A stretch of 49,843 nucleotides of DNA from Patescibacteria group bacterium (GCA_028705565.1 JAQWDH010000008.1:1-49843); one strand, 5' to 3'; counted from the first letter of the stretch, positions 14,323 to 24,864 are shown. Program-made: numbers and translations. The notes: a model not told the origin generated them from the letters alone.

Positions 14323-15429
14323 TTAAAACCCTGTGGCTTTGGGTTTTTCCAAAACGGTAAAACCCATTATTAAAACGTCATTTTTTTCAGGATGTATTAT
14401 CATTGAAACCGGTATGGTGTTTGTCGGCAATTTTTTGGTAATCCAATTTTTTCCTCCATCAATTGATTTGTAAAAAGTTGACCTAACATGCTGGTTGTTG
14501 CTGTCCAAAAGCGTTCCGGTGTAATACAATTCTTTTTGGTTGTGCGGACTAATGGCGAAGCTGTATATATTAACACTTCCCGGCGGAGTAAGCAATGACA
14601 TGTCGCTCCAACTCGCTCCTGCGTCATCAGAACGCAAAATACCATATTTGGAAATCCAAAAAATACTATCCTTTTGTCCGGGATTTAAAACAAAACGATA
14701 AAATGTCTTGCTGTCCGTAAAACTTTCAAGCCCATTATTCAAATCAATCCAATTTTCGCCTCCATCGTCTGAGCGGTAGAGTCCGTCGCGATAACCGGCC
14801 GCGTACAGACGTTTTGGAACGAATGAATCGCTGCCGAGATATTGCAAATTGAAATTAAAACGTTTAACCACGCGCCAACTCTGCCCGCCGTCAATACTCC
14901 TCAAAATATCTCCACCCAACTGCGCCGCGTAAACAATTTTTGAATCTCCAAAATCAACTGACACTGACACAAATCTTTGTTCGGTTCTTTCTTCAGTAAA
15001 AATAAGTTTCCAGCTTCGGCTGCAATCATTCGTTTTGAAAAGATGTTGTCCGTCGCTCGCGTAAATCACGCACTTGTCTTTCGGGTCAATCGCCAAACCA
15101 TATATGTATTTGCTTTTCATCGCCGCGACTTCCTGCCAGCTTTCTCCGCCGTTATAAGTGTAATAAAGGCCCTGTCCTCTCGTGCAAGCGTACAAAGCGT
15201 TCGGGTCCGAAGGATCCATTACGATGTTATAGATATTCAAACTCCCCAAGCTTTTAACGCCTTGCGTTGTCGGCATTGACGCTATTGCCGCCCAATTTTC
15301 TCCTTTGTCAACCGATTTATATACTCCGACGCTTCCGACGGTTGCGCCGCCGATCGTCACACAGCTCGCGCCGGTCAAAATCAACGCTCCGGCAAAAAAA
15401 GATAAAAAAATCAGATGCCTTTTTTTCAT
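14323..15429 (-). CDS. Secreted lipoprotein with seven Asp-box repeats (beta-propeller)
   Basis: 368 residues. N-terminal signal MKKRHLIFLSFFAGALILTGASC with a lipobox-like GASC ending at Cys23, so probably lipidated and held at the outer face of the membrane. The body carries repeated Asp boxes of the BNR type, S/T-x-D-x-G-x-x-W: KSVDKGENW, YTYNGGESW, KTNDCSRSW, RSIDGGQSW, RSDDGGENW, RSDDAGASW and KSIDGGKNW. That spacing fits a beta-propeller like VPS10/sortilin or Ycf48-type proteins. The repeats do not prove enzyme activity, and no sialidase catalytic set is evident. Its role could be binding surface protein or polysaccharide. Confidence 0.88.
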   Translation of the reverse strand: MKKRHLIFLSFFAGALILTGASCVTIGGATVGSVGVYKSVDKGENWAAIASMPTTQGVKSLGSLNIYNIVMDPSDPNALYACTRGQGLYYTYNGGESWQEVAAMKSKYIYGLAIDPKDKCVIYASDGQHLFKTNDCSRSWKLIFTEERTEQRFVSVSVDFGDSKIVYAAQLGGDILRSIDGGQSWRVVKRFNFNLQYLGSDSFVPKRLYAAGYRDGLYRSDDGGENWIDLNNGLESFTDSKTFYRFVLNPGQKDSIFWISKYGILRSDDAGASWSDMSLLTPPGSVNIYSFAISPHNQKELYYTGTLLDSNNQHVRSTFYKSIDGGKNWITKKLPTNTIPVSMIIHPEKNDVLIMGFTVLEKPKATGF

Positions 15430-15488
15430 ATATCATTTAATTAGCAATATAAAAAAATTTATAATTAAAAATAATTTTTATCGTCCGT

Positions 15489-16397
15489 TTAAAAACCCAG
15501 CACGATTTGTTCAACCAACAATTTCGGATTTATATTTTGTTTTAAAAAAATTTTCGCGTCTTTCAATTTATCTATCATTTTCGCCGCTTGTTTTTTATTT
15601 TCTTCGTTTTTATCGCTAAGCATTTTATTTCTCCACCACATCGTCCAAACTTCAAAAATTTTTTCCAATTTTTCAGACACGGAAACCGCCTCGTCTTTTT
15701 CTTCAAAAATATATTCAATTTCTTTCATTTTGCGGTAAAACGGTTCTCCAACGATTTTTTCCAAAATTTCTCTCTGTTTTTTAAATTCAGCCAAAGCATT
15801 CGCGTCAGCCGCGAAATTTATCGCCCTGCCTGGTCTGCCCCACGCGAACGACGCGACCTCATCAGCGATTTTTCTGTCATAACCCATTTTTTCCAAACCT
15901 TCGGCTATCTTTTTTTCCGACGTAAGCGAAAAATAAAAAATTTGGCATCTTGATTTTATTGTCGGTAAAAGCGTATCGTCATTTTCAGTCAATAAAAAAA
16001 TAATGTTTTTTCCCCCGGGTTCTTCCAAAGTTTTCAAAAGCGCGTTGGACGATTCTTCGTTCAAAAGCTCGGCCTCGTCAACAATCACGATTTGATGCCC
16101 TCCGGCAGACCATGATTTTTTCTGCAAACTATGTTTAATGCCGTCCGCCTGTTCTTTGGAAACTTCTTTTTTCAACTGGCCGCTTTTTTTGTCCCGCGCG
16201 CGTTCAACGCAAAAAAAATCAGGATGCGAGGATAATTTCTCCTCTTCAACGCCAAAAATTTTTGCCGCTATCGCTTTCGCGATTTTTCTTTTTCCAACGC
16301 TTCCGCAACCTGAAAAACAATACGCGTGTGACAGTTTTCCGCCTTCAATAGCCCTGTCAAAAAAAGAGATTATTTTCTCGTGTCCTATAACGGGCAT
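15489..16397 (-). CDS. holB: DNA polymerase III delta-prime subunit (clamp loader)
   Basis: 302 residues. AAA+ clamp-loader core: IGHEKIISFFDRAIEGGKL with HAYCFSG, then a P-loop GCGSVGKR (30-37) in which Ser/Thr is replaced by Arg, as expected for the non-hydrolysing delta-prime subunit. Further motifs are QIVIVDEAELLNEESSNALLK, the arginine-finger region SRC (TIKSRCQIFYF) and a C-terminal helical collar. It helps load the sliding clamp on DNA. It might instead be DnaX-like, but the modified P-loop and small size favour delta-prime. Confidence 0.88.
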   Translation of the reverse strand: MPVIGHEKIISFFDRAIEGGKLSHAYCFSGCGSVGKRKIAKAIAAKIFGVEEEKLSSHPDFFCVERARDKKSGQLKKEVSKEQADGIKHSLQKKSWSAGGHQIVIVDEAELLNEESSNALLKTLEEPGGKNIIFLLTENDDTLLPTIKSRCQIFYFSLTSEKKIAEGLEKMGYDRKIADEVASFAWGRPGRAINFAADANALAEFKKQREILEKIVGEPFYRKMKEIEYIFEEKDEAVSVSEKLEKIFEVWTMWWRNKMLSDKNEENKKQAAKMIDKLKDAKIFLKQNINPKLLVEQIVLGF

Positions 16398-16473
16398 AGT
16401 CTTTTAAAATTTTAACCGAAACCGAAATAATTTTGAATTTTATAATTTAAAATTTGATATTTGGATTTGATAT

Positions 16474-16516
16474 TGCCTGCCTGCATACCTACGGTATGTA
16501 AACCGGTAGGCAGGGA
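16474..16516. repeat. Compound palindromic repeat between holB and a glycosyltransferase
   Basis: The outer arms CCTGCCT (16476-16482) and AGGCAGG (16508-16514) enclose an inner perfect hairpin CATACC-TAC-GGTATG (16484-16498). An alternative inner pairing CCTAC/GTAGG is also possible. In my recollection similar GC-rich palindromes are scattered between genes in Parcubacteria. No coding frame is seen in the surrounding 154-base gap, 16398-16551. Confidence 0.65.
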
Positions 16517-16551
16517 AATTGGGCATTGAAAATTAGAGTTTATCTCTCTTA

Positions 16552-17685
16552 TTATAACAAATTACAATTTTTCTGCCAACCAAGCAAAATATCGGCCACC
16601 GCGCTTCCTGATTTTTCCCAAGAAAACATTTTCACTCTCTCCAACCCAAAATTCGCGTTTTTTATTCTTAATTCTTTGTTTTTCAACAATTCCAATGTTT
16701 CTTCCGCAATTTCCTCGCTTGACTCGGAATTCGCGTACATAACCGATTCTCCGCCGACTTCAGATAACGAATTTCCGCGCGACGCGACAACAGGACAACC
16801 GCAAGCCATCGCTTCCAAGACAGGAATGCCGAATCCTTCGTAAAAAGACGGAAAAACAAAAACTTCGGCTTTATTAAAAAGACAAGGCAAATCATCCGCG
16901 TCAACCCACCCGGGAGTTAAGATATCATTTTTAAACAATGAATTATCAATTTCAGTTTTAATTTTTTCAAAACCAGCGCCGGGTTTTCCGGCTAAAAGCA
17001 ACTGCATGTCCTCTCCTTTTGACCTTATTGAATTAAAAGCTTTAATGATGCCTGCTGTATTTTTTTTCTCTTCCAGCCGTCCAACTGACATTATAAACGG
17101 TTTGGCGATGCCGTATTTTTTTAAAACTTTTTCCATCGCCGCTTCATCGCATATTTTTTTATATTTATTTTTATCGTATCCTTCCAAAATCATAAAAATT
17201 CTTTTATCTTTGATACCGTAAAATTTTATCAATTCTTTTTTTCCAAATTCGGAAGGAACGATTATTAATTTTGATTTTTTAACGACCAGACGGTTCATAA
17301 ATTTTAAATACATACGGCTGAAAAAACGATAAGCGCTCGGATAAACCAAAAAAGCGCTGTCGTGAACTGTAGCGATTGTGTTTTTTGGACAAAAAAACGG
17401 AACCAATTGCCCGGGAGCGAAAAACGCGTCAGGCGGATTAAATAAAAATTCAAATGATAACCTGATTTGACTCCATCCTTTCTTAAACGGCCATTTTAAA
17501 ATTTTATTTTGCCAATTCGTAGGCAAAACGCCAAGTTCTCCGCGCAATGATTCGTTGGAATACAAAATTACCCTCACGGACGAGGGTATTTGTTTTTTCA
17601 AGGACTGAATAATTTGAAAACAATATTCCTCCACTCCTGTCCTTTGAATTTTATCAGCGTGCGCGGCTTCAATGCCGATCAACAT
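16552..17685 (-). CDS. GT4-type glycosyltransferase (group 1)
   Basis: 377 residues with a GT-B fold. The C-terminal nucleotide-sugar half is clear: FIMSVGRLEEKKN, LLLAGKPGAG, WVDADDLPCLFNKAEVFVFPSFYEGFGIPVLEAM with the E-x7-E pattern, and CGCPVVASRGNSLSEVGG. The N-terminal half has GVEEYCFQIIQSL and TVHDSAFLVYP. These enzymes add sugars to lipid-linked or surface polysaccharides at the inner face of the membrane. The donor cannot be read from the sequence. It is 16 bases after mreB and part of the mreB/DUF4012 unit. Confidence 0.9.
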   Translation of the reverse strand: MLIGIEAAHADKIQRTGVEEYCFQIIQSLKKQIPSSVRVILYSNESLRGELGVLPTNWQNKILKWPFKKGWSQIRLSFEFLFNPPDAFFAPGQLVPFFCPKNTIATVHDSAFLVYPSAYRFFSRMYLKFMNRLVVKKSKLIIVPSEFGKKELIKFYGIKDKRIFMILEGYDKNKYKKICDEAAMEKVLKKYGIAKPFIMSVGRLEEKKNTAGIIKAFNSIRSKGEDMQLLLAGKPGAGFEKIKTEIDNSLFKNDILTPGWVDADDLPCLFNKAEVFVFPSFYEGFGIPVLEAMACGCPVVASRGNSLSEVGGESVMYANSESSEEIAEETLELLKNKELRIKNANFGLERVKMFSWEKSGSAVADILLGWQKNCNLL

Positions 17686-17701
17686 ATTGCTTAGCTTAAT
17701 T

Positions 17702-18709
17702 TTATTTTGTCGCCAAAATGCTTCTTTTGTAACTGTCCAAATTTTCCAATGCTATACCAGTGCCTTTTGCCACGCATAAAAGCGGTTCTTCCGCGACATA
17801 GGTGGCGACTCCGATTGACTGCGCGATGAGTTCGTCCAAATTACGCAACAACGCGGAACCTCCGGCGAGCACTATGCCTTTTTCCATCACATCGGCCGAT
17901 AACTCCGGCGGTGTGTCATATAAAACTTTTTTTATTTCTTCTATTAAATTTTCCAAATCAATTTTCAACGCTTCCGTGGTATCGTCAGAGGTAACTGTAA
18001 TATTTCTCGGCAACCCGTTGACCATATCCCTGCCCTTTACTTCCATTGACAAAGGTTTTTCCATATACAAAGCCGACCCGATATTTATTTTAATATCCTC
18101 CGATGTTCTTTCTCCGACCGCTAAATTGTATTTATGCCTGATATGCTCTGCTATCGCTTTATCAAATCTGTTGCCGCCTATTCGCACCGAACCCCACGAA
18201 ACTATGCCTCCCAAAGAAATAACCGCGATTTCCGCCGTTCCTCCGCCAATATCTATAATCATGTGTCCTGAAGCGGCGCCAATCGGAATATCCGCGCCAA
18301 TCGCGGAAACTATCGGCTCTTTAATAATGTAAGCCGCGCGCGCGCCAGCGGCGATAGTCGCGTCAATCACCGCTCTCTTTTCCGTGGAGGTAATGCCGGC
18401 AGGAACGGCTACCATAATTTCCGGACGAAAAAGATGCACGCCTCCTAACGCTTTATTGATAAAATAACGAAGCATCGCTTCGGTTGTTTTGTAGCTGGCT
18501 ATGACTCCATCTTTAAGAGGACGTTCGGCAATAATGAAATCCGGCGTGCGTCCTATCATATCCTTGGCTTCCAACCCGACGGCTAAAACTTTTCCGTCAT
18601 TTTTTCCAATGGCAACCACGCTCGGTTCATTTAAAACCACGCCTTTTTTCGGAACATAAACCAAAACATTCGTTGTGCCCAAATCTATTCCTATTTTTTT
18701 TATAAACAT
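17702..18709 (-). CDS. mreB: Rod-shape protein MreB
   Basis: 335 residues, actin-like. Motifs: IGIDLGTTNVLVYVPKKG (phosphate 1), NEPSVVAI, GGTAEIAVISLGGI (phosphate 2, after MIIDIG), FDKAIAEHIRHKYNL and IVLAGGSALLRNLDELI (adenosine). It is a membrane-bound filament that guides cell-wall synthesis in rod-shaped cells. It lies within a run of surface-polysaccharide genes, matching the murB, murF and PBP genes further along the window. Confidence 0.97.
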   Translation of the reverse strand: MFIKKIGIDLGTTNVLVYVPKKGVVLNEPSVVAIGKNDGKVLAVGLEAKDMIGRTPDFIIAERPLKDGVIASYKTTEAMLRYFINKALGGVHLFRPEIMVAVPAGITSTEKRAVIDATIAAGARAAYIIKEPIVSAIGADIPIGAASGHMIIDIGGGTAEIAVISLGGIVSWGSVRIGGNRFDKAIAEHIRHKYNLAVGERTSEDIKINIGSALYMEKPLSMEVKGRDMVNGLPRNITVTSDDTTEALKIDLENLIEEIKKVLYDTPPELSADVMEKGIVLAGGSALLRNLDELIAQSIGVATYVAEEPLLCVAKGTGIALENLDSYKRSILATK

Positions 18710-18727
18710 AAGCTAAAATAATTCTCG

Positions 18728-20161
18728 TCAATTATTTTGTACTTTTATGTTGACCTCTCTGTCAACGCTCAAATCGGACGATAATTCATAACGGCTGTCG
18801 TTTCGTTTTTCCGATGTTTTATCCGGAGAAGACGACAATATATTCTTATCAAAATTCAGGTCCAAAGTCAATTTATAATTTCCGGCGCCAATCTGCTTTT
18901 GAATAAATAATGTGTACACCCCGACTTTTAATTTATCGCTGATTATTTCCGGCAAATAATATTTCCAAGTCAATTCCTTCGTATCCCCCGGTTCTATGGA
19001 GATAAAAGTTCCAAACCATTGTTTTCCTTTTTCAATGCCTGAATCAAATAACGCGGAACCGGCGTTTCTTTTTATAGGACCTTCCACTTTCACAAATTCA
19101 CTGCCGACAGGAACGAAAATTCTCGCGTAATCCAAATATCGGCTTGTTCTCCAATCAAACATTCCCTTATGTTCATACTTCATTTTGACAGCGGCCAAAA
19201 TTTTACCTGATTTTTCAGGGGTTAAAGTATAAGAAAGTTCGCGTTTTAAAGAAACGTCTGTTTTCAACGCGCCCATATTGGCGTCAACCCAAAGTAAATA
19301 ATCTCCGCTCGTATTTTTCATTTCTCCGGCCCAGCCCTTTGTTTTTAAAATATTTTCCTTTTCACTATCAATTGAATAAAAGACAAGCTGTTTTTCCGCG
19401 AACATCCGCTCAATCAAAGAAAAATACTCGGACCAATTTTTTAAAATTTCCAACGGCATTTTTGCGACAAAAGCTCCTGTCAAATCAGACAGCGCCTTTT
19501 TTCGTTCAGCAAAATCCGCGCCCTTTTTGGCATATCCGTATTCCACTTCGTATTCAAGTTTTTCCGTAAAATTTTTCGCGTCGTATTTTATGCCTCCGAC
19601 AGTGATTGGACCGCTTAACGCCAATGTTTCTTCAATAAAAGTCGGGGTAATACCGATAACTGCGGTGATTTCGTCAGCCGCGACACCATTTTCCAATTTA
19701 TAAAGCTCCAATGATTTTTTTGACGATTCAATGAAATCCGGCGACCAATTACTGTCGCGGAAACCCCATTTTTTGACTCCCAAATACTTGGCTATCGGCT
19801 CGGGCGGCGTTGGCAAGATTTCTTTATTCGCTGAATTGTCCAAAATTTCCGTTCCTTCCACTTTTAAAATTTTTGGCAGTCCGTTGTTCATACTCATTAC
19901 GGCGTAAGCGCCGATAAATCCCCCTCCTGGCCTGATTTCCGTGTTGTTTAAAAATAAAATTAAAAATGTCTGCGGTTTTTCAAAACCCAAAAAATACGTC
20001 AAAAAATTCCCTTCTGAAAATTTGGCAGGCAGCTTTTTAACCACTTCATTCGCTATTGTCTGCCTAAATTCTCCGGAAGAAAAAAATTTTTTCACTCCAT
20101 AAGAACCGGCCGCGAATAAAGCGATTAAAATCAAACCGGCGACTAATAATTTTTTTAACAT
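18728..20161 (-). CDS. DUF4012 family membrane-anchored protein
   Basis: 477 residues from the ATG at 20159-20161; a longer reading would overlap the upstream gene, and its first 42 residues look like non-coding sequence. One N-terminal membrane helix (about 5-22, LLVAGLILIALFAAGSYG), then a large outer domain with the DUF4012 hallmarks: FLILFLNNTEIRPGGGFIGAYA, GWAGEMKN, YLLWVDANMG and a beta-rich C-terminus. The family is common in CPR and Gram-positive bacteria; I do not know an experimental function. It sits 5 bases after the GT2 gene and before mreB, suggesting a cell-surface or wall role. Confidence 0.88.
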   Translation of the reverse strand: MLKKLLVAGLILIALFAAGSYGVKKFFSSGEFRQTIANEVVKKLPAKFSEGNFLTYFLGFEKPQTFLILFLNNTEIRPGGGFIGAYAVMSMNNGLPKILKVEGTEILDNSANKEILPTPPEPIAKYLGVKKWGFRDSNWSPDFIESSKKSLELYKLENGVAADEITAVIGITPTFIEETLALSGPITVGGIKYDAKNFTEKLEYEVEYGYAKKGADFAERKKALSDLTGAFVAKMPLEILKNWSEYFSLIERMFAEKQLVFYSIDSEKENILKTKGWAGEMKNTSGDYLLWVDANMGALKTDVSLKRELSYTLTPEKSGKILAAVKMKYEHKGMFDWRTSRYLDYARIFVPVGSEFVKVEGPIKRNAGSALFDSGIEKGKQWFGTFISIEPGDTKELTWKYYLPEIISDKLKVGVYTLFIQKQIGAGNYKLTLDLNFDKNILSSSPDKTSEKRNDSRYELSSDLSVDREVNIKVQNN

Positions 20162-20166
20162 AAATG

Positions 20167-21651
20167 TCAGCTTCTTTTTTTTATGGAAACATTGAAACCC
20201 AAATATTTTCCGAACATCAAATGCGTGACCGCGTCTATACAGGGAATGGAGGAAAAACACACCAGCGACACCGGCAAAAGAACCCATTGCAAAACCATAA
20301 AAAGATACTTAAAACGCGGATGAGTTTCCGGCCTGGTCGGCAAAAGCAACATACTCATCACCGCTGAAGTGAGGAGCCCGAGCATCGCCAGCATCATCAA
20401 ATTCTGCAAAATATGTGGCGCGTTGAAAAACAAAGCGCTTTGCCGAACCTCGTTGCCGGCGACCCAAAGCGGCAGTTGCCCCAAAAGCGTAATCAAAATC
20501 GCAACCACTCCCCAACTCCATTTTCCTTCCCATTCGCTAAACACCAATTTTAATTTTTTCAGACGATTTATTTCAGGATGAAACCGGAACCGCCAAAGCA
20601 GATATGGAATATGTTCGGTTCCCCAAGCCCAACGCCTTTGCTGAAAATAAAGATTTTTCAAGCTTACTATCAAACTGTCGTCGCGCACCGTGTCCATTGA
20701 AACAGGAACATAAAGCGGGGTTACTTCGTAATCTCCCCCGTAACGCAGCCAGCATAAATAAAATATGCGCGAGTCCTCGCTTACAATGTCTTTTGGATGC
20801 CCGCCGCAGTCAACAATCGCTTTAAAACTCATACTGTGGGAAGAAAACGTGACCAAATTATCCAAACGCGCCAAACTGAAAAGCATCCAAAATGTCGTGC
20901 CGAACGCCATAATTCTCAAAACAGATGGCGACTCCCAAAGATTATTATTGTATAAAGTAATCGGTTGGAACGAACTTCTTTCAGGATGCGGGTGCCGGCA
21001 ATACATATAATTCAAATGCGCGAAAAATTGCGGATGCGCAATCGTGTCAATGTCAAACACCGAAGCGATAATATCTTCATACCGCCATCCGCGCTCATCA
21101 ACGTATTTTTTAAATTCTTTTTCCGCGCTGTGGATGTTGGAACCTTTTCCCGGAATTTCTCCGAGCAAATTCGCCGGATGCGTGAAACAAAGCAAGTCCG
21201 CAAAAACTCCTCCGTATTCTTTCAACGCCTGCTCTTTAATTTTTTCCCAATGTTCTTTTTTTCTTTCCTCGCCTGACAAAATAATATAAATTTTTTCAGC
21301 CGGATAAGTGGATTTTTTTATCGCTTCCAGCGTCATTTTTACCACGCCCCACTCTTCATTATACAAAGGCAAAAAAACCGCGTTTTTGATTCCTTCCCAT
21401 TTTGGAAATTCTTTTCGCAAAAGCGACATCCAGTCATTTTTTGTCGCGCTTCTGAATCTGCGCCAAGACAAAACGACATAAAAAGAAAAATAAATAACAC
21501 GCAAAACCCAATAAACGTCAAAAACCAAAATAAAATAAATCATCCATAATGGCCTGATGAAAGACAAAGAAATTCCCAAAATTAAAGTAAGCCAGATGGA
21601 TAGTCCGGGCAAAATTTCATACAAACGATAACGATGATAATCGGATAACAT
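20167..21651 (-). CDS. Membrane glycosyltransferase, GT2 family
   Basis: 494 residues. Two N-terminal membrane helices (about 15-35 and 36-60), then a GT2 domain: FLPLYNEEWGVVKMTLEAI, the acid pair FDIDTIAHP, VSEDSRIFY and the processive-type QQRRWAWGT. C-terminal membrane helices follow (WGVVAILITLLGQLPLW; LMMLAMLGLLTSAVMSML; VLQWVLLPVSLVCF). The layout resembles cellulose and hyaluronan synthase-like enzymes that make and extrude a polysaccharide. The sugar is unknown. It is followed within 5 bases by the DUF4012 gene and then mreB. Confidence 0.9.
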   Translation of the reverse strand: MLSDYHRYRLYEILPGLSIWLTLILGISLSFIRPLWMIYFILVFDVYWVLRVIYFSFYVVLSWRRFRSATKNDWMSLLRKEFPKWEGIKNAVFLPLYNEEWGVVKMTLEAIKKSTYPAEKIYIILSGEERKKEHWEKIKEQALKEYGGVFADLLCFTHPANLLGEIPGKGSNIHSAEKEFKKYVDERGWRYEDIIASVFDIDTIAHPQFFAHLNYMYCRHPHPERSSFQPITLYNNNLWESPSVLRIMAFGTTFWMLFSLARLDNLVTFSSHSMSFKAIVDCGGHPKDIVSEDSRIFYLCWLRYGGDYEVTPLYVPVSMDTVRDDSLIVSLKNLYFQQRRWAWGTEHIPYLLWRFRFHPEINRLKKLKLVFSEWEGKWSWGVVAILITLLGQLPLWVAGNEVRQSALFFNAPHILQNLMMLAMLGLLTSAVMSMLLLPTRPETHPRFKYLFMVLQWVLLPVSLVCFSSIPCIDAVTHLMFGKYLGFNVSIKKRS

Positions 21652-21672
21652 AAATTAAATTTCAAAATCAGT

Positions 21673-22056
21673 TTAAATTTTGGGTTTGCCGATATTCGCT
21701 TCTCCACTGTATTTGGCGCTCACATACAAACCGATTGGGGCTTTTTTAATCAGCGACGCGACCTCATCAAGGTCAAAATCTTTTCCGATGCCGACAACCG
21801 AAATTTTTAAAACATACGCCAAAGTGTTGGCAATCGTGACGACCACGCGCGTGGCAGTGAACCGCCCCACTCCGACGACAACTGCCAAACCTTCCAAATC
21901 AAAAATTTTTTTGCCGGCTTTCGCCAAAAACGAATTAAGAAAAAACAGGACTCCTTTGTTTTTCGGGTCCTTATATTCTTTCTTTTTCCAAATTTTTCCG
22001 ACGGAATAAACAAAAACGATTTTTCCGTCTTCCGAACCGTCCATTATCAAAAACAT
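21673..22056 (-). CDS. tsaB: Short TsaB-like protein (tRNA t6A synthesis)
   Basis: 127 residues from the ATG at 22054-22056 (MFLIMDGSEDGKIV). A GTG 30 codons upstream is possible, but the added residues do not resemble TsaB. The family core is recognisable: FDLEGLAVVVGVGRFTATRVVVTIANTLAYVL, matching the TsaB glycine/threonine motif that contacts TsaD. It is clearly shorter than the usual 200 or more residues, having lost the C-terminal half, as seen in several CPR genomes. In the TsaBCDE pathway TsaB is a scaffold for making t6A37 in tRNAs that read ANN codons. The promoter is at 22193-22221. It could be a degenerate paralogue, so the symbol is tentative. Confidence 0.65.
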   Translation of the reverse strand: MFLIMDGSEDGKIVFVYSVGKIWKKKEYKDPKNKGVLFFLNSFLAKAGKKIFDLEGLAVVVGVGRFTATRVVVTIANTLAYVLKISVVGIGKDFDLDEVASLIKKAPIGLYVSAKYSGEANIGKPKI

Positions 22057-22192
22057 ATTCAACTTTATAAAACGATGTTTTGACAAAAATAAAAAATAAC
22101 ACAGCTTATGTAATTCCTTACCTTCTTCGTTTTCGTATTTTCGCACCTTTCATAGTTCGTACGTAATTTAATTCGCATGTAATTTAATATCA

Positions 22193-22221
22193 ATTTTATC
22201 TTAATTTGCCAGAAAAATCAA
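22193..22221 (-). promoter_or_regulatory. Promoter for the tsaB/glycosyltransferase unit
   Basis: Minus strand: -35 TTGATT (22216-22221), 17-base spacer, -10 TAAAAT (22193-22198). Start predicted near 22186, leaving a leader of about 130 bases. The leader contains an 11-codon frame MKGAKIRKRRR (ATG at 22151-22153), possibly meaningless. Confidence 0.5.
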
Positions 22222-22236
22222 TACTATGTCTAAAAC

Positions 22237-22265
22237 AAAACATCCCGACTTGGTCGGGATGTTTT
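22237..22265 (-). terminator. Intrinsic terminator after groEL
   Basis: Perfect 13-bp stem (AAAACATCCCGAC at 22237-22249 with 22253-22265) with a 3-base loop and T/A-rich flanks, 22 bases beyond the groEL stop codon. Confidence 0.88.
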
Positions 22266-22286
22266 GAAAATTTAATTTGTATTTTT

Positions 22287-24258
<1,972 letters not shown>

Positions 24259-24288
24259 AGGCGTAAAATTAAAATTAATAAATTAATT

Positions 24289-24315
24289 TTATCACTCGCT
24301 TTTATTGAGTGATAA
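24289..24315 (-). promoter_or_regulatory. CIRCE-like operator (HrcA-type) before groES
   Basis: TTATCACTC, nine bases, GAGTGATAA: a perfect 9-bp inverted repeat with the 9-base spacing of CIRCE. It differs from the classic TTAGCACTC/GAGTGCTAA at one symmetric position. It lies just after the predicted transcription start and about 30 bases before the groES start, the usual place for HrcA repression of heat-shock genes. Confidence 0.82.
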
Positions 24316-24327
24316 ATTCCGTCCGTA

Positions 24328-24356
24328 ATTTTATATCAAACCAAAAAACTTGTCAA
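24328..24356 (-). promoter_or_regulatory. Promoter for groES-groEL
   Basis: Minus strand: -35 TTGACA (24351-24356), 17-base spacer, -10 TAAAAT (24328-24333); a TATAAA two bases earlier is an alternative -10. Start near 24321, just ahead of the CIRCE-like repeat. Confidence 0.75.
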
Positions 24357-24380
24357 GGGACATAGCGGCTTTCGCCTTAA

Positions 24381-24418
24381 AATTAAAACAAGCATGGTTG
24401 GGTATGCTTGTTTTAATT
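24381..24418 (-). terminator. Intrinsic terminator after rplU
   Basis: AATTAAAACAAGCAT (24381-24395) pairs perfectly with 24404-24418, an 8-base loop between, with A/T-rich ends on both sides. It is 10 bases past the rplU stop. Confidence 0.82.
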
Positions 24419-24427
24419 AGATTATCA

Positions 24428-24733
24428 TTATTTTATTTCAACCGCCGTGTATCTCTGTCTGTGCCCGTAAACTTTGTGAAAACGGACTTTGCGTTTGAAT
24501 TTTTCAACCCTGATGGTGCGGTTCTTTCCTTGCTTGATTATCTCGGCGGAAATCTCCACGCCTTCCAAATAAGGAGCGCCGACTTTCGCGTTGCTTCCAT
24601 CGTCGTCGGCAGTAAGCAAAACTTTGTCAAAAACCGCTTTTTCCCCTTCTTTTTGGAGTAATTTCTCAATTTTTATTTTTTCACCGGTTTTAACCAAATA
24701 TTGTTTTCCACCGGTTTCAATGACTGCTAACAT
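24428..24733 (-). CDS. rplU: Ribosomal protein bL21
   Basis: 101 residues beginning MLAVIETGGKQYLV, with KVGAPYLEGVEI and the typical C-terminal KFKRKVRFHKVYGHRQRYTAVEI. It is a 50S subunit protein. rplU is often followed by rpmA (bL27); here it is followed only by a terminator and then the groES-groEL unit, so rpmA must lie elsewhere. It has a near-consensus promoter. Confidence 0.96.
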   Translation of the reverse strand: MLAVIETGGKQYLVKTGEKIKIEKLLQKEGEKAVFDKVLLTADDDGSNAKVGAPYLEGVEISAEIIKQGKNRTIRVEKFKRKVRFHKVYGHRQRYTAVEIK

Positions 24734-24769
24734 AGATTTTGATTATTATTAAAAATTTACAGTGAAAAT

Positions 24770-24798
24770 ACTATATCAAATAAATGAAAAAATGTCAA
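24770..24798 (-). promoter_or_regulatory. Promoter for rplU
   Basis: Minus strand: -35 TTGACA (24793-24798), 17-base spacer, -10 TATAGT (24770-24775). Start near 24763, giving a leader of about 30 bases. Confidence 0.8.
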
Positions 24799-24864
24799 TG
24801 CGCGCGGACTTTTAGCGGACTTTTAGACCGCGGACTATTGACTATTTGCTGTTTAATTAAAAAA

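Noticed and set aside
16398-16551. A small gene between holB and the glycosyltransferase
   Set aside because: No frame with a start and ribosome-binding site; the stretch is AT-rich sequence holding only the compound palindrome.
20162-20287. Longer DUF4012 start overlapping the glycosyltransferase gene
   Set aside because: The extra 42 residues overlap another gene in a different frame and precede the true signal-anchor beginning MLKKLLVAG.
22057-22146. Longer tsaB starting at a GTG 30 codons upstream
   Set aside because: The extra residues are basic and polar and do not resemble a TsaB start, which begins close to MFLIMDGSED.
22151-22186. Leader peptide (MKGAKIRKRRR) controlling tsaB
   Set aside because: No run of a controlled amino acid, no attenuator hairpin and no clear ribosome-binding site; probably a chance frame.
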